From Pseudomonadota bacterium (GTDB lineage Bacteria > Pseudomonadota > Alphaproteobacteria > Acetobacterales > Acetobacteraceae), in contig JAKADX010000007.1 of NCBI GenBank assembly GCA_021818505.1, positions 62,001-126,000 on the forward strand: 64,000 bases of DNA, read 5' to 3'. Position numbers and translations under genes: made by a program. This document shows, one piece after another, positions 45,558 to 55,113 of this stretch; positions within the stretch are counted from its first letter, which is position 1, and each line of letters opens with the position of its first letter. The notes under the pieces were generated by a model, which was given only the letters and a program-made list of their open reading frames with translations, was not told the DNA's origin and did no database searches.

Positions 45558-46916
45558 ATGACGACGGGGACGACGAAGGCGACGAAGCGCCTGCACGTCA
45601 TCACCTGGGGCTGCCAGATGAACGTGTACGACAGCGCCCGGATGCAGGACGTGCTGGCCCCGCTGGGCTATGCCGCGGCCGACGGCCCCGAGGGGGCCGA
45701 CATGGTGATCCTCAACACCTGCCATATCCGGGACAAGGCGGCGGAGAAGGTGTTCTCCGAACTTGGCCGGCTGCGCGCACTCAAGGACGCGAAGGCGGCT
45801 GCCGGCGGGCGCATGATCCTCGCGGTCGCCGGCTGCGTGGCGCAGGCCGAGGGGGCGGAGATCGTCGCCCGCGCGCCCTATGTCGATGTCGTGCTGGGCC
45901 CGCAGACCTATCATCGCCTGCCGGAGATGGTCGCGCGCGCCAGTCGCGCCGCCGGGGCGGTGATCGAGACCGAGTTCCCGGCCGAGGACAAGTTCGACTT
46001 CCTGCCGGACCAATCAGCGGCGCCCGGCCCGACCGCTTTCCTGACGGTGCAGGAGGGGTGCGATAAGTTCTGTTCGTTCTGCGTCGTTCCCTATACCCGC
46101 GGCGCCGAGCAAAGCCGGCCGCTCGGCGCCGTGCTGGCCGAGGCGCGGCGGCTGGTGGCCGCCGGGGCGCGGGAGATCACGCTGCTCGGGCAGAACGTGA
46201 ACGCCTGGCATGGCGCGCCGGGCGGCCTGGCCGAATTGATCAAGCAACTTGCCGGAATTAACGGGCTGGCGCGCATCCGCTACACCACCTCGCACCCCCG
46301 CGACATGGACGACGCCCTGATCGCGGCGCATGGCGACGTGCCGCAACTCATGCCGTTCCTGCACCTGCCGGTGCAGTCGGGCAGCGACCGGGTGCTCGCC
46401 GCCATGAACCGCCGCCACACCGCCGCCGACTATCTGCGGCTGGTCGAGCGGCTGCGGGCGGCGCGGCCGGACCTCGCGTTGTCCTCGGACTTCATCGTCG
46501 GCCACCCCGGCGAGACGGCGGCTGATTTCGCCGCGACCCTCGATCTGGTGCGCGCCGTCGGCTTCGCGCAGGCGTACAGCTTCAAGTATTCGCCCCGGCC
46601 CGGCACCCCGGCCGCCGCCGCGCCCAGCCAGGTGGCGGAGGCGGAGAAGGACGCGCGGCTGCAGGCGTTGCAGGCGCTGCTGCGCGCGCAGCAGGGTGCG
46701 TTCAACGCCGATTGCGTCGGCCGGACGGTCGATGTGCTGTTCACCGGGCCGGGCCGCCACCCCGGCCAGATCGCCGGCCGCTCGCCCTGGTTGCAGCCGG
46801 TCCATGCCGCGGCGCCGGCAACCCTGATCGGCCGCATTGCCCCGGTGAAGATCGTGGCCGCCAACCCCAATTCCCTGTCCGCAACACTTGTGCATGAGGA
46901 GCACCTGCCAGCTTGA
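45558..46916 (+). CDS. miaB: tRNA-2-methylthio-N6-dimethylallyladenosine synthase
   Basis: 452 residues. A radical-SAM methylthiotransferase that modifies A37 of tRNAs. N-terminal MTTase domain has three cluster cysteines ([22 protein letters not shown]); the radical SAM triad is C168, C172, C175 in [15 protein letters not shown]; a TRAM domain closes the protein. First gene of the classical miaB-phoH-ybeY-corC order; the phoH start overlaps its stop. Confidence 0.95.
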   Translation: MTTGTTKATKRLHVITWGCQMNVYDSARMQDVLAPLGYAAADGPEGADMVILNTCHIRDKAAEKVFSELGRLRALKDAKAAAGGRMILAVAGCVAQAEGAEIVARAPYVDVVLGPQTYHRLPEMVARASRAAGAVIETEFPAEDKFDFLPDQSAAPGPTAFLTVQEGCDKFCSFCVVPYTRGAEQSRPLGAVLAEARRLVAAGAREITLLGQNVNAWHGAPGGLAELIKQLAGINGLARIRYTTSHPRDMDDALIAAHGDVPQLMPFLHLPVQSGSDRVLAAMNRRHTAADYLRLVERLRAARPDLALSSDFIVGHPGETAADFAATLDLVRAVGFAQAYSFKYSPRPGTPAAAAPSQVAEAEKDARLQALQALLRAQQGAFNADCVGRTVDVLFTGPGRHPGQIAGRSPWLQPVHAAAPATLIGRIAPVKIVAANPNSLSATLVHEEHLPA

Positions 46917-47977
46917 GCGACCTCGCCGCGACCCCGGCTGAACGTTCCCCGATCGAGCGCAACGCGGCGAAAGCCGTCACCCTTTCCTTCAGCGACAATG
47001 CTTTGCTGCCGCTGCTCTTGGGCGATCACGACCGCCATCTGGTGCGGTTGGAACAGGGCCTGGGCGTGCGCCTGTCCTGTCGCGGCAACCGGGTCGCGAT
47101 CGCCGGCGAACCGGCGCGGGTGGAGGCGGCGCAGACCGCGCTGACCGGGCTGTGGCGCCGGCTGGAGCGCGGCGAGGCGGTGAGCAGCAGCGACGTGGAC
47201 ACGGCGATCCGCATGTCGGAACTGGACGACCCGCGCCTGCCGCTGTCGGACCTGCCGGCGATCCGCACCCGCCGCGGCGCCGTCACCCCGCGCAGTCCCG
47301 GCCAGGCTGCCTACATGGACCTGCTGACGCGTCAGGAGATGGTGTTCGGCCTCGGGCCCGCCGGCACCGGCAAGACCTTCCTCGCGGTGGCGCAGGCGGT
47401 GGCGATGTTGCAGGCCGGCAAGGTCGATCGCATCATCCTCTCGCGCCCCGCGGTCGAGGCCGGTGAGCGGCTGGGCTTCCTGCCCGGCGACCTGAAGGAG
47501 AAGGTCGATCCCTATTTGCGCCCGCTCTATGACGCACTCAACGAGATGATGCCGGGCGAGCAGGTGGTGCGGCGGATGGGCACCGGCGAGATCGAGGTGG
47601 CGCCGCTGGCCTTCATGCGCGGCCGCACGCTCAGTCACGCCTTTGTGATCCTGGACGAGGCGCAGAACACGACCCCGGTGCAGATGAAGATGTTCCTCAC
47701 CCGCATGGGTGAGGGCACGCGCATGGTCATCACCGGCGACCTGACCCAGATCGACCTGCCGACCGGCACACGCTCCGGCCTGCGCGATGCGCTGGAGACG
47801 CTGGAGGGAGTGGCGGGGATCGCGGTCTGTCGCCTCACCAACCGCGACGTGGTGCGTCACCCGCTGGTCGGGCGGATCGTCGATGCCTATGACCAGCGCG
47901 CCGCCGCCGAGCGCGACACCTCCGCCGCCCGCCGCAGCCGGGTCGCCGCCGTCGGCGAGGTGGCTGCGGGGAAATAG
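46913..47977 (+). CDS. PhoH-like ATPase (YbeZ type)
   Basis: 354 residues. Walker A is GPAGTGKT near residue 148 and Walker B is [15 protein letters not shown]; an N-terminal KH-like region precedes. YbeZ proteins work with YbeY in ribosome and RNA maturation. The start is a TTG at 46913 overlapping the miaB stop (TTGA), with GAGGAG about 12 bases upstream; a later ATG would remove conserved N-terminal sequence. The ybeY ATG follows the stop immediately. Confidence 0.93.
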   Translation: MSDLAATPAERSPIERNAAKAVTLSFSDNALLPLLLGDHDRHLVRLEQGLGVRLSCRGNRVAIAGEPARVEAAQTALTGLWRRLERGEAVSSSDVDTAIRMSELDDPRLPLSDLPAIRTRRGAVTPRSPGQAAYMDLLTRQEMVFGLGPAGTGKTFLAVAQAVAMLQAGKVDRIILSRPAVEAGERLGFLPGDLKEKVDPYLRPLYDALNEMMPGEQVVRRMGTGEIEVAPLAFMRGRTLSHAFVILDEAQNTTPVQMKMFLTRMGEGTRMVITGDLTQIDLPTGTRSGLRDALETLEGVAGIAVCRLTNRDVVRHPLVGRIVDAYDQRAAAERDTSAARRSRVAAVGEVAAGK

Positions 47978-48439
47978 ATGGATGCCGGCGGCAGTCGGGG
48001 CCCCGCGCCGGCGGGGGTCCCGGTCATGGTGGCGGAGGCCGGCTGGCGCCGCCTGATCCGCCGGCCGGAGGCGCTGGCTGCCCGCGCGGCGCGCGCCGCC
48101 GGCGGCGGCTGTTCCGTGGTGCTGGCCTCCGACGGCGCGGTGAAGCGGCTGAACGCGCGCCATCGCGGGCGCAACAAGCCGACCAACGTGCTCACCTTCG
48201 ACCCCGCCGCGCCCGGTCTGCCGGGCGAGATCGTGCTCGCGCTCGGTACCGTGCGGCGCGAGGCGGCGGCGGCGGGGAAGCGGCCGGCGGCGCATCTGGC
48301 GCATCTGGTCGTCCACGGCGCTCTGCACCTGCGCGGCCACGACCACCACGGCGCGGGCGAGGCGCGGCGGATGGAGATGGCGGAGGCGCGGCTGCTGCGC
48401 CGGCTCGGGCTGCCCAATCCGTGGAAGCGCACCGCATGA
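47978..48439 (+). CDS. ybeY: Endoribonuclease YbeY
   Basis: 153 residues. Zinc-binding signature H-x3-H-x5-H is present in [19 protein letters not shown], and [13 protein letters not shown] is the other family motif. YbeY matures 16S rRNA 3' ends and takes part in 70S quality control. Starts one base after the phoH stop and overlaps the next gene by ATGA. Confidence 0.94.
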   Translation: MDAGGSRGPAPAGVPVMVAEAGWRRLIRRPEALAARAARAAGGGCSVVLASDGAVKRLNARHRGRNKPTNVLTFDPAAPGLPGEIVLALGTVRREAAAAGKRPAAHLAHLVVHGALHLRGHDHHGAGEARRMEMAEARLLRRLGLPNPWKRTA

Positions 48440-49329
48440 CCGGGACTGCCCGCGCCAGCCTCGCCCAGCGCCTGCGCGGCCTGCTGCGCCGCGCGCCGGA
48501 GCCGGGCGTGCGCGAGAGCATCGCCGAACTGGTGCAGGAGGCGGCAGCGGCGAAGCAACTGCCGGGCCAGGTGCCGGAACTCGACCGGCAGGAGCGGGCG
48601 CTGATCGCCAACGTGCTGCGCCTGCGCGGCACCACCGCCGACGACGTGATGGTGCCGCGCGCCGACATCGTCGCCATGCGCGTCGATGTGACGCTGGAAC
48701 AGGCAATCGACCTGCTGCGGCGCGAGGGCCATTCGCGTCTGCCGGTCTATCGCGAACAACTCGACGACATCGTCGGCATGGTCCATGTCAAGGACGTGTT
48801 CGCCTATGTCGGCCGGCCCGAGGCGTTCTCGCTGGAGGCGATCCTGCGCCGGCCGCTGATGGTGGCCCCGCAGATGCCGGTGCTGGATCTGCTGCTGCAG
48901 ATGCGTCAGGCGCGGGTGCATCTGGCGCTGGTGGTGGACGAGTACGGCGGCATCGACGGGCTGGTCACGATCGAGGACCTGGTGGAGACCATCGTCGGCG
49001 ACATCGCCGACGAACACGACGAGGTGCTCGGCCCGATGGTGACGGAGCGCGCCGACGGTGCCCTTGACATCGACGCCCGCCTGCCGGTCGAGGAGTTCGA
49101 GGCCCGCCTCGGCCCGGTATTGACCGAAGACGAGCGCGAGGCCGACATCGACACGGTGGGCGGGCTGGTGTTCACGCTGGCCGGCCGCGTGCCGGCGCGC
49201 GGCGAGGTGCTGGGCCACCCCTCGGGCGTCGAATTCCGCGTGCTGGACGCCGACGCGCGCCGCATCCGCCGCGTGCGCGTCCGCCGCGCGCCGGAGACAC
49301 ACGCGCCGCAACAGCAGGCGGCGGAGTAG
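48436..49329 (+). CDS. CBS-domain hemolysin/CorC-family protein
   Basis: 297 residues, no membrane domain. Two CBS domains (from about 60 to 190; [20 protein letters not shown] and [19 protein letters not shown]) precede a CorC_HlyC transporter-associated domain ([20 protein letters not shown]). Members are linked to magnesium/cobalt efflux and are regularly found after ybeY; lnt, which often follows, is not here. ATG 48436 overlaps the ybeY stop. Confidence 0.92.
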   Translation: MTGTARASLAQRLRGLLRRAPEPGVRESIAELVQEAAAAKQLPGQVPELDRQERALIANVLRLRGTTADDVMVPRADIVAMRVDVTLEQAIDLLRREGHSRLPVYREQLDDIVGMVHVKDVFAYVGRPEAFSLEAILRRPLMVAPQMPVLDLLLQMRQARVHLALVVDEYGGIDGLVTIEDLVETIVGDIADEHDEVLGPMVTERADGALDIDARLPVEEFEARLGPVLTEDEREADIDTVGGLVFTLAGRVPARGEVLGHPSGVEFRVLDADARRIRRVRVRRAPETHAPQQQAAE

Positions 49330-49356
49330 CGTCTGCCGCCCCGTCGGCAGCCGCCA

Positions 49357-49385
49357 TCGACGCCGGAGCCTGACGCCGCTAGCAT
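49357..49385 (+). promoter_or_regulatory. Candidate promoter of the thiolase-like operon
   Basis: TCGACG (49357-49362) and TAGCAT (49380-49385) with a 17-base spacer, 30 bases before the ATG of the thiolase-like gene. Moderate match only. Confidence 0.35.
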
Positions 49386-49414
49386 CCGCCGCGCAGTCAC
49401 GGTGAACGCGCAGG

Positions 49415-50581
49415 ATGTCGCTCAACGGCCAGGCCTACATTGTCGGCGCCTATGAACACCCCACCCGCAAGGCGCCCGACAAATCGGTGGCGCAACTGCA
49501 CGCCGAGTCCGCGATCGGCGCGCTCGCGGACGCGGGGCTGACGAAGGCCGACATCGACGGCTATTTCTGTGCCGGTGACGCGCCCGGTCTCGGTCCGCTG
49601 GCGATGGCCGACTACATGAACCTGCGGCTGCGCCACGTGGACAGCACCGATATCGGCGGCTCCTCCTACATCGCCCATGTCGCGCACGCGGCGGCGGCGA
49701 TCGCGGCGGGGAAGTGCAACGTGGCGCTGATCACGCTCGCCGGCCGGCCGCGCAGCGAGGGATCGAGCGGTACGGCGCAGCGCCCGGTCGCGCCCAACGT
49801 GCCGGACGCGGCCTGGGAAGCGCCATTCGGGCCAGTGACGACGAACGTGTATGCCATGTGCGCGATGCGCCACATGCACGAGTTCGGCACCACGTCCGAG
49901 CAGCTTGCCTGGATCAAGGTCGCGGCCAGCCATCACGCGCAATGGAACGAGCACGCCATGCTGCGCGACGTGGTGACGGTCGCGGATGTGGTGAACTCGC
50001 CGATGATTTCCGATCCCCTGCACCGGCTGGACTGCTGCGTGGTCAGCGACGGCGGCGGCGCGCTGATCGTGGCGCGGCCGGAGATTGCGAAGTCGCTTTC
50101 CCGCCCGCGCATCCGCGTGCGCGGCGCCGGCGAGGCGGTGAAGGGGCAGGCCGGCGGCGACGTGGACCTGACGTATTCGGCGGCCCGTTGGTCGGGTGCC
50201 GCGGCCTTTGCAGAGGCGGGCGTGACGCCGGCGGACATCAAATACGCCTCGATCTACGACAGCTTCACCATCACGGTACTGATCCAGATCGAGGATCTCG
50301 GGTTCTGCGAAAAAGGTCGGGGCGGGCGCTTCGTTGCTGACGGCAACCTGATCTCCGGCGTCGGCCGGCTGCCGTTCAACACCGATGGCGGCGGGCTGTG
50401 CAACAACCATCCCGCCAATCGCGGCGGCATGACCAAGGTGATCGAGGCGGTGCGGCAGTTGCGCGGCGAGGCGCATCCGAAGGTGCAGGTGCCCAACTGC
50501 GATCTTGCCATCGCGCACGGCACGGGCGGACTGCTCGGCAGCCGCCACGGCTCGGCAACCGTGGTCCTGGAGCGGGAGTGA
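49415..50581 (+). CDS. Thiolase-superfamily protein, SCP-x/aldolase-like, lacking the usual nucleophilic Cys
   Basis: 388 residues with a thiolase fold: N-terminal DKSVAQLHAESAIGALADAG and C-terminal FNTDGGGLCNNHPANRGGM plus IAHGTGG. At the place where degradative and biosynthetic thiolases have the acyl-accepting cysteine, this protein reads STDIGGSSYIAHVAHA, without cysteine. SCP-x-like proteins that pair with a DUF35 protein, as here, include retro-aldolases of steroid side-chain breakdown. It may cleave a beta-hydroxyacyl-CoA rather than do thiolysis. First of four linked genes. Confidence 0.82.
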   Translation: MSLNGQAYIVGAYEHPTRKAPDKSVAQLHAESAIGALADAGLTKADIDGYFCAGDAPGLGPLAMADYMNLRLRHVDSTDIGGSSYIAHVAHAAAAIAAGKCNVALITLAGRPRSEGSSGTAQRPVAPNVPDAAWEAPFGPVTTNVYAMCAMRHMHEFGTTSEQLAWIKVAASHHAQWNEHAMLRDVVTVADVVNSPMISDPLHRLDCCVVSDGGGALIVARPEIAKSLSRPRIRVRGAGEAVKGQAGGDVDLTYSAARWSGAAAFAEAGVTPADIKYASIYDSFTITVLIQIEDLGFCEKGRGGRFVADGNLISGVGRLPFNTDGGGLCNNHPANRGGMTKVIEAVRQLRGEAHPKVQVPNCDLAIAHGTGGLLGSRHGSATVVLERE

Positions 50582-50586
50582 CGGTG

Positions 50587-50970
50587 ATGAACGAACGCAT
50601 CCTGCCCGCGCCGCCGGTCACACCGGAAAGCGCGCCGTTCGTCGAGGCCGCGTCGGCCGGAAAGTTCCTGCTGCGGCGCTGCACATCCTGCGGGCGCGCG
50701 CACTGGTATCCGCGCGCCGTCTGCCCGTTCTGCTTTGGTGCCGCGTCGTGGGAGGAAGTGTCGGGACGCGGCACGATCTACAGTTTTTCCGTGATGCGGC
50801 GCGTCGATCCGCCGTATGTGATCGCCTACGTGACGCTCGATGAAGGGCCGACCATGATGACGAACCTGGTGGAATGCGATTTCGACGCGCTGCGCATCGG
50901 CCAGCGCGTGCAGCTCGCGTTCCGTCCAACCGAGGGCGGCGCACTCGTCCCGTGCTTCCGGCCGGCGTGA
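50587..50970 (+). CDS. DUF35 zinc-ribbon/OB-fold acyl-CoA-associated protein
   Basis: 127 residues. Rubredoxin-like zinc ribbon CTSCGRAHWYPRAVCPFC is followed by an OB fold (SGRGTIYSFSVMRRVDPP). DUF35 proteins are partners of thiolase-like enzymes and of MaoC-like hydratases, holding the CoA substrate. The gene lies 5 bases behind the thiolase-like gene, and its stop overlaps the next start as TGATG. Confidence 0.9.
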   Translation: MNERILPAPPVTPESAPFVEAASAGKFLLRRCTSCGRAHWYPRAVCPFCFGAASWEEVSGRGTIYSFSVMRRVDPPYVIAYVTLDEGPTMMTNLVECDFDALRIGQRVQLAFRPTEGGALVPCFRPA

Positions 50971-52130
50971 TGAGCACGTTCGACGATCCGCACGCGGAAA
51001 TCCGCGAAGAGGTCAGGAAACTCTGCGCGCGGTTTCCGGGCGAATACTGGCGCAAGCTGGATCGCGAGCGTGGCTATCCGACCGAATTCGTCCGCGCGCT
51101 GACCGAAGCCGGCTATCTCTCCGTGCTGATCCCGGAGGAGTATGGCGGCTCCGGCCTCGGGCTGTCGGCGGCGGCGGCGATCCTGGAGACGATCCAGGCC
51201 GAGGGCTGCAACGGGGCCGCGTGCCACGCGCAGATGTACATCATGGGCACGATCCTGCGCCACGGCTCGGACGCGCAGAAACGGCGGTACCTGCCGGCGA
51301 TCGCGCGCGGGGAGTTGCGGCTGCAGGCCTTCGGTGTGACCGAACCCACCAGTGGCACCGACACCACGGCCTTGCGCACCTTCGCCCGCCGCGACGGCGA
51401 CCGCTACATCGGCAACGGCCAGAAGATCTGGACCAGCCGTGCGGAGCATTCCGACCTGATGCTGCTGCTGGCGCGCACCACGCCGCGCGAGCAGACGGCC
51501 AAGCGCACCGAGGGCCTGTCCACCTTCATCGTCGATATGCGCGCGGCCCTCGGCCACGGGCTGACCATCCGCCCAATCCGCACCATGATGAACCACAACA
51601 CCTGCGAGGTGTTCTTCGACGAGATGGCAGTGCCGGCCGAGAATCTTGTCGGCGAGGAAGGTCGCGGCTTTCGCTACGTGCTCGACGGCATGAACGCCGA
51701 GCGGCTGCTGATCGCCGCCGAGTGCATCGGCGATGCCAAGTGGTTCACGGCGAAATCGACGGCCTACGCCAACAGCCGCGTGCTGTTCGGCCGGCCGATC
51801 GGGCAGAACCAGGGCGTGCAGTTCCCGATCGCGCGTGCCTATGCGCAGATGCGCGCCGCCGAATTGATGGTGCGCGAGGGCTGCGCGCGGTTCGAGGCCG
51901 GGCTGCCGTGCGGCGAGCAGGCCAACATGGCGAAGCTGCTTTCCGCCGAAGCGTCGTGGGCGGCGGCGGAGGCCTGCGTGCAGACGCACGGGGGCTTCGG
52001 CTTTGCCGAGGATTACGACGTGGAGCGCAAGTTTCGCGAGACGCGGCTTTATCAGGTGGCGCCGATCAGCACCAACCTTATTCTTTCCTACATCGCCGAG
52101 CACGTGCTCGGCCTGCCGCGCAGCTACTGA
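50970..52130 (+). CDS. Acyl-CoA dehydrogenase family protein
   Basis: 386 residues, full length. FGVTEPTSGTDTTALRTFA is the FAD/substrate signature and THGGFGFAEDYDVERKFRETR the C-terminal one. The canonical catalytic glutamate (in EGT of typical members) is replaced: the segment reads RLYQVAPIST. A glutamate in GMNAERLLIA sits where isovaleryl-CoA and long-chain acyl-CoA dehydrogenases have their catalytic base, so activity is still likely. Follows DUF35 with overlapping stop and start. Confidence 0.9.
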   Translation: MSTFDDPHAEIREEVRKLCARFPGEYWRKLDRERGYPTEFVRALTEAGYLSVLIPEEYGGSGLGLSAAAAILETIQAEGCNGAACHAQMYIMGTILRHGSDAQKRRYLPAIARGELRLQAFGVTEPTSGTDTTALRTFARRDGDRYIGNGQKIWTSRAEHSDLMLLLARTTPREQTAKRTEGLSTFIVDMRAALGHGLTIRPIRTMMNHNTCEVFFDEMAVPAENLVGEEGRGFRYVLDGMNAERLLIAAECIGDAKWFTAKSTAYANSRVLFGRPIGQNQGVQFPIARAYAQMRAAELMVREGCARFEAGLPCGEQANMAKLLSAEASWAAAEACVQTHGGFGFAEDYDVERKFRETRLYQVAPISTNLILSYIAEHVLGLPRSY

Positions 52131-52157
52131 GAGAAGTCCGGGAACGGGGGAGCGTCG

Positions 52158-53078
52158 ATGAGCGAAGGCAACATGCTGGCGGGTAAGGTCGCGGTCGTCA
52201 CCGGCGCCGGCGGCGGCATCGGGCGGGAGATCGCGCTGGCGATGGCGCTGGCCGGCGCGGCGGTGGTGGTCGCCGATATCGGCGTGTCGCTGACCGGCGA
52301 GGGCGGTTCGAAGACGCCTGCGGAACAGACGAAGCAGATCATCGAACAGCGCGGCGGCCGCGCGGCCGTCAGTACCGAGAGCGTCGCGGAGTGGGACTCC
52401 GCGCAGCGCATCGTGCAATGCGCGCTCGACAGCTTTGGCCGCATCGACATCGTGGTGAACAACGCCGGCATCCTGCGCGACGTGATCTTCCACAAGATGA
52501 CGCCGCAGGACTGGCTCGCCGTGATTGCCGTGCACCTGAACGGCAGCTTCTTCGTCAGCCGTGCCGCCGCCGAGCATTTCCGCCGCCAGGAGAGCGGCGC
52601 CTATGTCCACATGACCAGCACCTCCGGGCTGATCGGCAATTTCGGGCAGGCGAACTACTCCGCCGCCAAGCTCGGCATCGTCGGGCTGTCGAAGTCGATC
52701 GCGCTCGACATGCGCCGCTACAACGTGCGCTCCAACTGCATCGCCCCGTTCGCGTGGAGCCGCATGACGTCCTCGATCCCGGCCGACACGCCGGAGCAGA
52801 AGGCGCGCCTCGCCAAGCTCGAACAGATGACGCCGGACAAGAACGCGCCGCTGGCGGTCACGCTGGCCTCCGACGCGGCGCGTGACGTGACCGGGCAGGT
52901 GTTCAGCGTGCGCATGAACGAGATCTATCTGTTCAACCAGAGCCGCATGATCCGCAGCATCCACCGCTCCGACGGCTGGACGCCCGAGCAGATCGCCGAA
53001 CACGCGCTGCCGGCGTTCCGCCCGAGCTTCATGCCGCTCGACCGCAGCGGCGATTCGATCTCCTGGGATCCGGTCTGA
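52158..53078 (+). CDS. SDR-family 3-hydroxyacyl-CoA dehydrogenase-like protein
   Basis: 306 residues. VAVVTGAGGGIGREIALAMA is the cofactor loop, NNAGILRD follows, TSTSGLIGNFGQANYSAAKLG contains the catalytic Ser and YxxxK. The long insert after the second strand (DIGVSLTGEGGSKTPAEQT) and the extra C-terminal ~60 residues are those of the dehydrogenase unit of peroxisomal-type multifunctional enzyme 2. It completes oxidation of a hydroxyacyl-CoA made in the same cluster; no enoyl-CoA hydratase or CoA ligase is present nearby. Ribosome-binding site GGGGGAG upstream. Confidence 0.88.
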   Translation: MSEGNMLAGKVAVVTGAGGGIGREIALAMALAGAAVVVADIGVSLTGEGGSKTPAEQTKQIIEQRGGRAAVSTESVAEWDSAQRIVQCALDSFGRIDIVVNNAGILRDVIFHKMTPQDWLAVIAVHLNGSFFVSRAAAEHFRRQESGAYVHMTSTSGLIGNFGQANYSAAKLGIVGLSKSIALDMRRYNVRSNCIAPFAWSRMTSSIPADTPEQKARLAKLEQMTPDKNAPLAVTLASDAARDVTGQVFSVRMNEIYLFNQSRMIRSIHRSDGWTPEQIAEHALPAFRPSFMPLDRSGDSISWDPV

Positions 53079-53085
53079 GCCAGGG

Positions 53086-55035
53086 TCAGAGGGCGAGCGC
53101 CCCGATCGCCTGCCGCAACGCCTGCTCGGCGGCCTGAACGGCGCGATCCGCCTCCGCGATCTGCGTCGCGTTGCCGGCAAGTTGCGCCTCGTCATCGGCA
53201 AGGCTCTGCACAAGCCGGCCGTGCAGCGCGTCGCCCGAAGGCACGGCGGCGAGGTTCTTGCGCAGGCGGTCCTCGTCGCGCTCCAGCGCGGCGCGGCGCG
53301 CGTCGAGTTGCTGCCGCTCGGCGCGGCGCGACGCCAGCGCCGCGCGCAGGTCGGCGACGTGCTGCAAGGCCGCGTGCGCCGCTGGGTCGAGCGCCGGTTC
53401 GCCGAGCAGGCGCGCCAGCACGTGCTCGTCCTGCGTCAGCGCGACCTGCTCCTCGGTGATGCGATCGACATGCACGACCAGCGCGCGCGTCTCGCCGGCG
53501 TGGAGATCGAGGGCGAGGCGCCAGGCGGTCGCGGTTTCCTCGGCCGGCACCAGGCCGCCCTCGACCGTCAGTGTGCCGGGCCGGCGCGGGATCTCCACCA
53601 GCAGGTGGCGCGGCTCGGCGGCAGGGGCGACCAGCGTGATGCGTGCGGTCCACCGGTCACGCTCACGCAGGTGCAGCACGCCGGCGGCGGCGGTCAGGCC
53701 GATCAGCCGTTGCCCGGCCTCGATGTGCCAGTCGGTCGCGGTGCGCAAATCCTCGGCGAAGGCGAGCAGCCGCGTCTCGCCCGGTGGCACCCCGCCGAGG
53801 CGCGCATCGCCGGCGAAGGCGGCGGCGTCGGCGCCGTCGTAGAGCGTCAGCACGCCGGCCGGTAGGCTCGCCCCGGTGTCGTTGACCAGCCGGATGGCGG
53901 CAAGCGGATGCGGCCGGCCCTCCTGCACCAGGCCCAGGCGCGTGGCCGGCACCTCGCGGTCGAGGAAAGGCAGCGTCGCGGTCTGTCCGGCTGGCAGCGT
54001 CACCGGCGCGGGCAGGCGGAACAGCGTCGCCTCGGCGCCCTCGGCCGGCGCGGCCGCGGCTTCCGGGGCGGCGAGCGGCGGCGGGGCGGCGAGCGCCATC
54101 CGCATCGGCGCCGGCGCGGCTGTCCCGGCGGGCGGGGCGGCAGCAGCGAAGGCGCGGGTATCGACGCCCGGCAGGATGCGGCCGAGCACTTCCACCGGCA
54201 CTTCCGGCCGCTCGACGTAATAGGCGCGATACAGCGCCTGCCGGAACGTCACCGGGTTGCCGTATTGCAGCGTCAGATCGATGCCGTCCCAGTCGGACGC
54301 GCTGTCATTTTCCAGCACCGCCCACGCCTGCAGCCGTGCGGGCTTGCCCTCGGCGGCGGGCAGCAGCAGGCGGTAGGTCGCCTTCCACAGCGGCGCGGCC
54401 GCGACATAGCCGACGCGCACCTCCCGCCGCCCGTCGCCCGGGACGCGCAGCGTCAGCCGGCGCAGATCGGCGGCGGCACCGCCGCGCAGGGCGGCGAGCG
54501 CGCGGTCGATCCGCCCGCGCAAGCTGGCGTCGGCGACCTGCACCGATTCGGCATCTTCCAGCACGAACTGCTCGACCCCATCGGCGGTGAGCAAGGTGAC
54601 CCTGGTGCGCGGCACGCCGCCCTGGGTGCCGGAGGGTTCGGTCATCACTTCGGCGCGCAGCATCAACCCGGTCATCGGCCGTGGTCCGCGCACGGTCATC
54701 TCGGTGCCGACGAGTGCGTTCAGCAGGTCGCGGGCGGAGGCGAGCGCGTCCGCGCCGAACGGCAGGTCGGCGAAGGCGGCATGGGCGGCATCGGCACCGG
54801 GCAGCGTCACCGTGCCGATGTGCCCGGCGGCGTCGAACAGCACCAGCGAGGCCAGCACGTCATCCATCTGCGCGCGCTTGACGTCCAGCGCCAGCGGCGT
54901 CGCGCCGTCGGCCTGGCCCGCGTATTCGAAATAGCCGACGCCGGCGGCCGAGAGCATGACGCGGCGCAGCGCCAGATCGTCGGCGCGGGCGGGCAGGGCG
55001 AGCAGCAGGGCGGCGACGAGGGCGAGCAGGCGCAT
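53086..55035 (-). CDS. Exported DUF4139-domain protein
   Basis: 649 residues. Signal peptide MRLLALVAALLLALPARA. The DUF4139 domain covers the second half, with GYVAAAPLWKATYRLLLP and ENDSASDWDGIDLTLQYGNP, preceded by an N-terminal beta domain; residues ~560-640 form a charged coiled coil (LASRRAERQQLDARRAALER). Proteins of this kind (MuiA/YjgD-like mucoidy inhibitors in other groups) are periplasmic and of unknown function. Convergent with the SDR gene and divergent from the cation exporter. Confidence 0.85.
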   Translation of the reverse strand: MRLLALVAALLLALPARADDLALRRVMLSAAGVGYFEYAGQADGATPLALDVKRAQMDDVLASLVLFDAAGHIGTVTLPGADAAHAAFADLPFGADALASARDLLNALVGTEMTVRGPRPMTGLMLRAEVMTEPSGTQGGVPRTRVTLLTADGVEQFVLEDAESVQVADASLRGRIDRALAALRGGAAADLRRLTLRVPGDGRREVRVGYVAAAPLWKATYRLLLPAAEGKPARLQAWAVLENDSASDWDGIDLTLQYGNPVTFRQALYRAYYVERPEVPVEVLGRILPGVDTRAFAAAAPPAGTAAPAPMRMALAAPPPLAAPEAAAAPAEGAEATLFRLPAPVTLPAGQTATLPFLDREVPATRLGLVQEGRPHPLAAIRLVNDTGASLPAGVLTLYDGADAAAFAGDARLGGVPPGETRLLAFAEDLRTATDWHIEAGQRLIGLTAAAGVLHLRERDRWTARITLVAPAAEPRHLLVEIPRRPGTLTVEGGLVPAEETATAWRLALDLHAGETRALVVHVDRITEEQVALTQDEHVLARLLGEPALDPAAHAALQHVADLRAALASRRAERQQLDARRAALERDEDRLRKNLAAVPSGDALHGRLVQSLADDEAQLAGNATQIAEADRAVQAAEQALRQAIGALAL

Positions 55036-55113
55036 GGCGGGCTCCGCGGGGGCTGGCGGAGCATCGCACGCGCGCCACGTGCTAGACTATGCCGACCGCA
55101 ACCGGGGCCGCCG

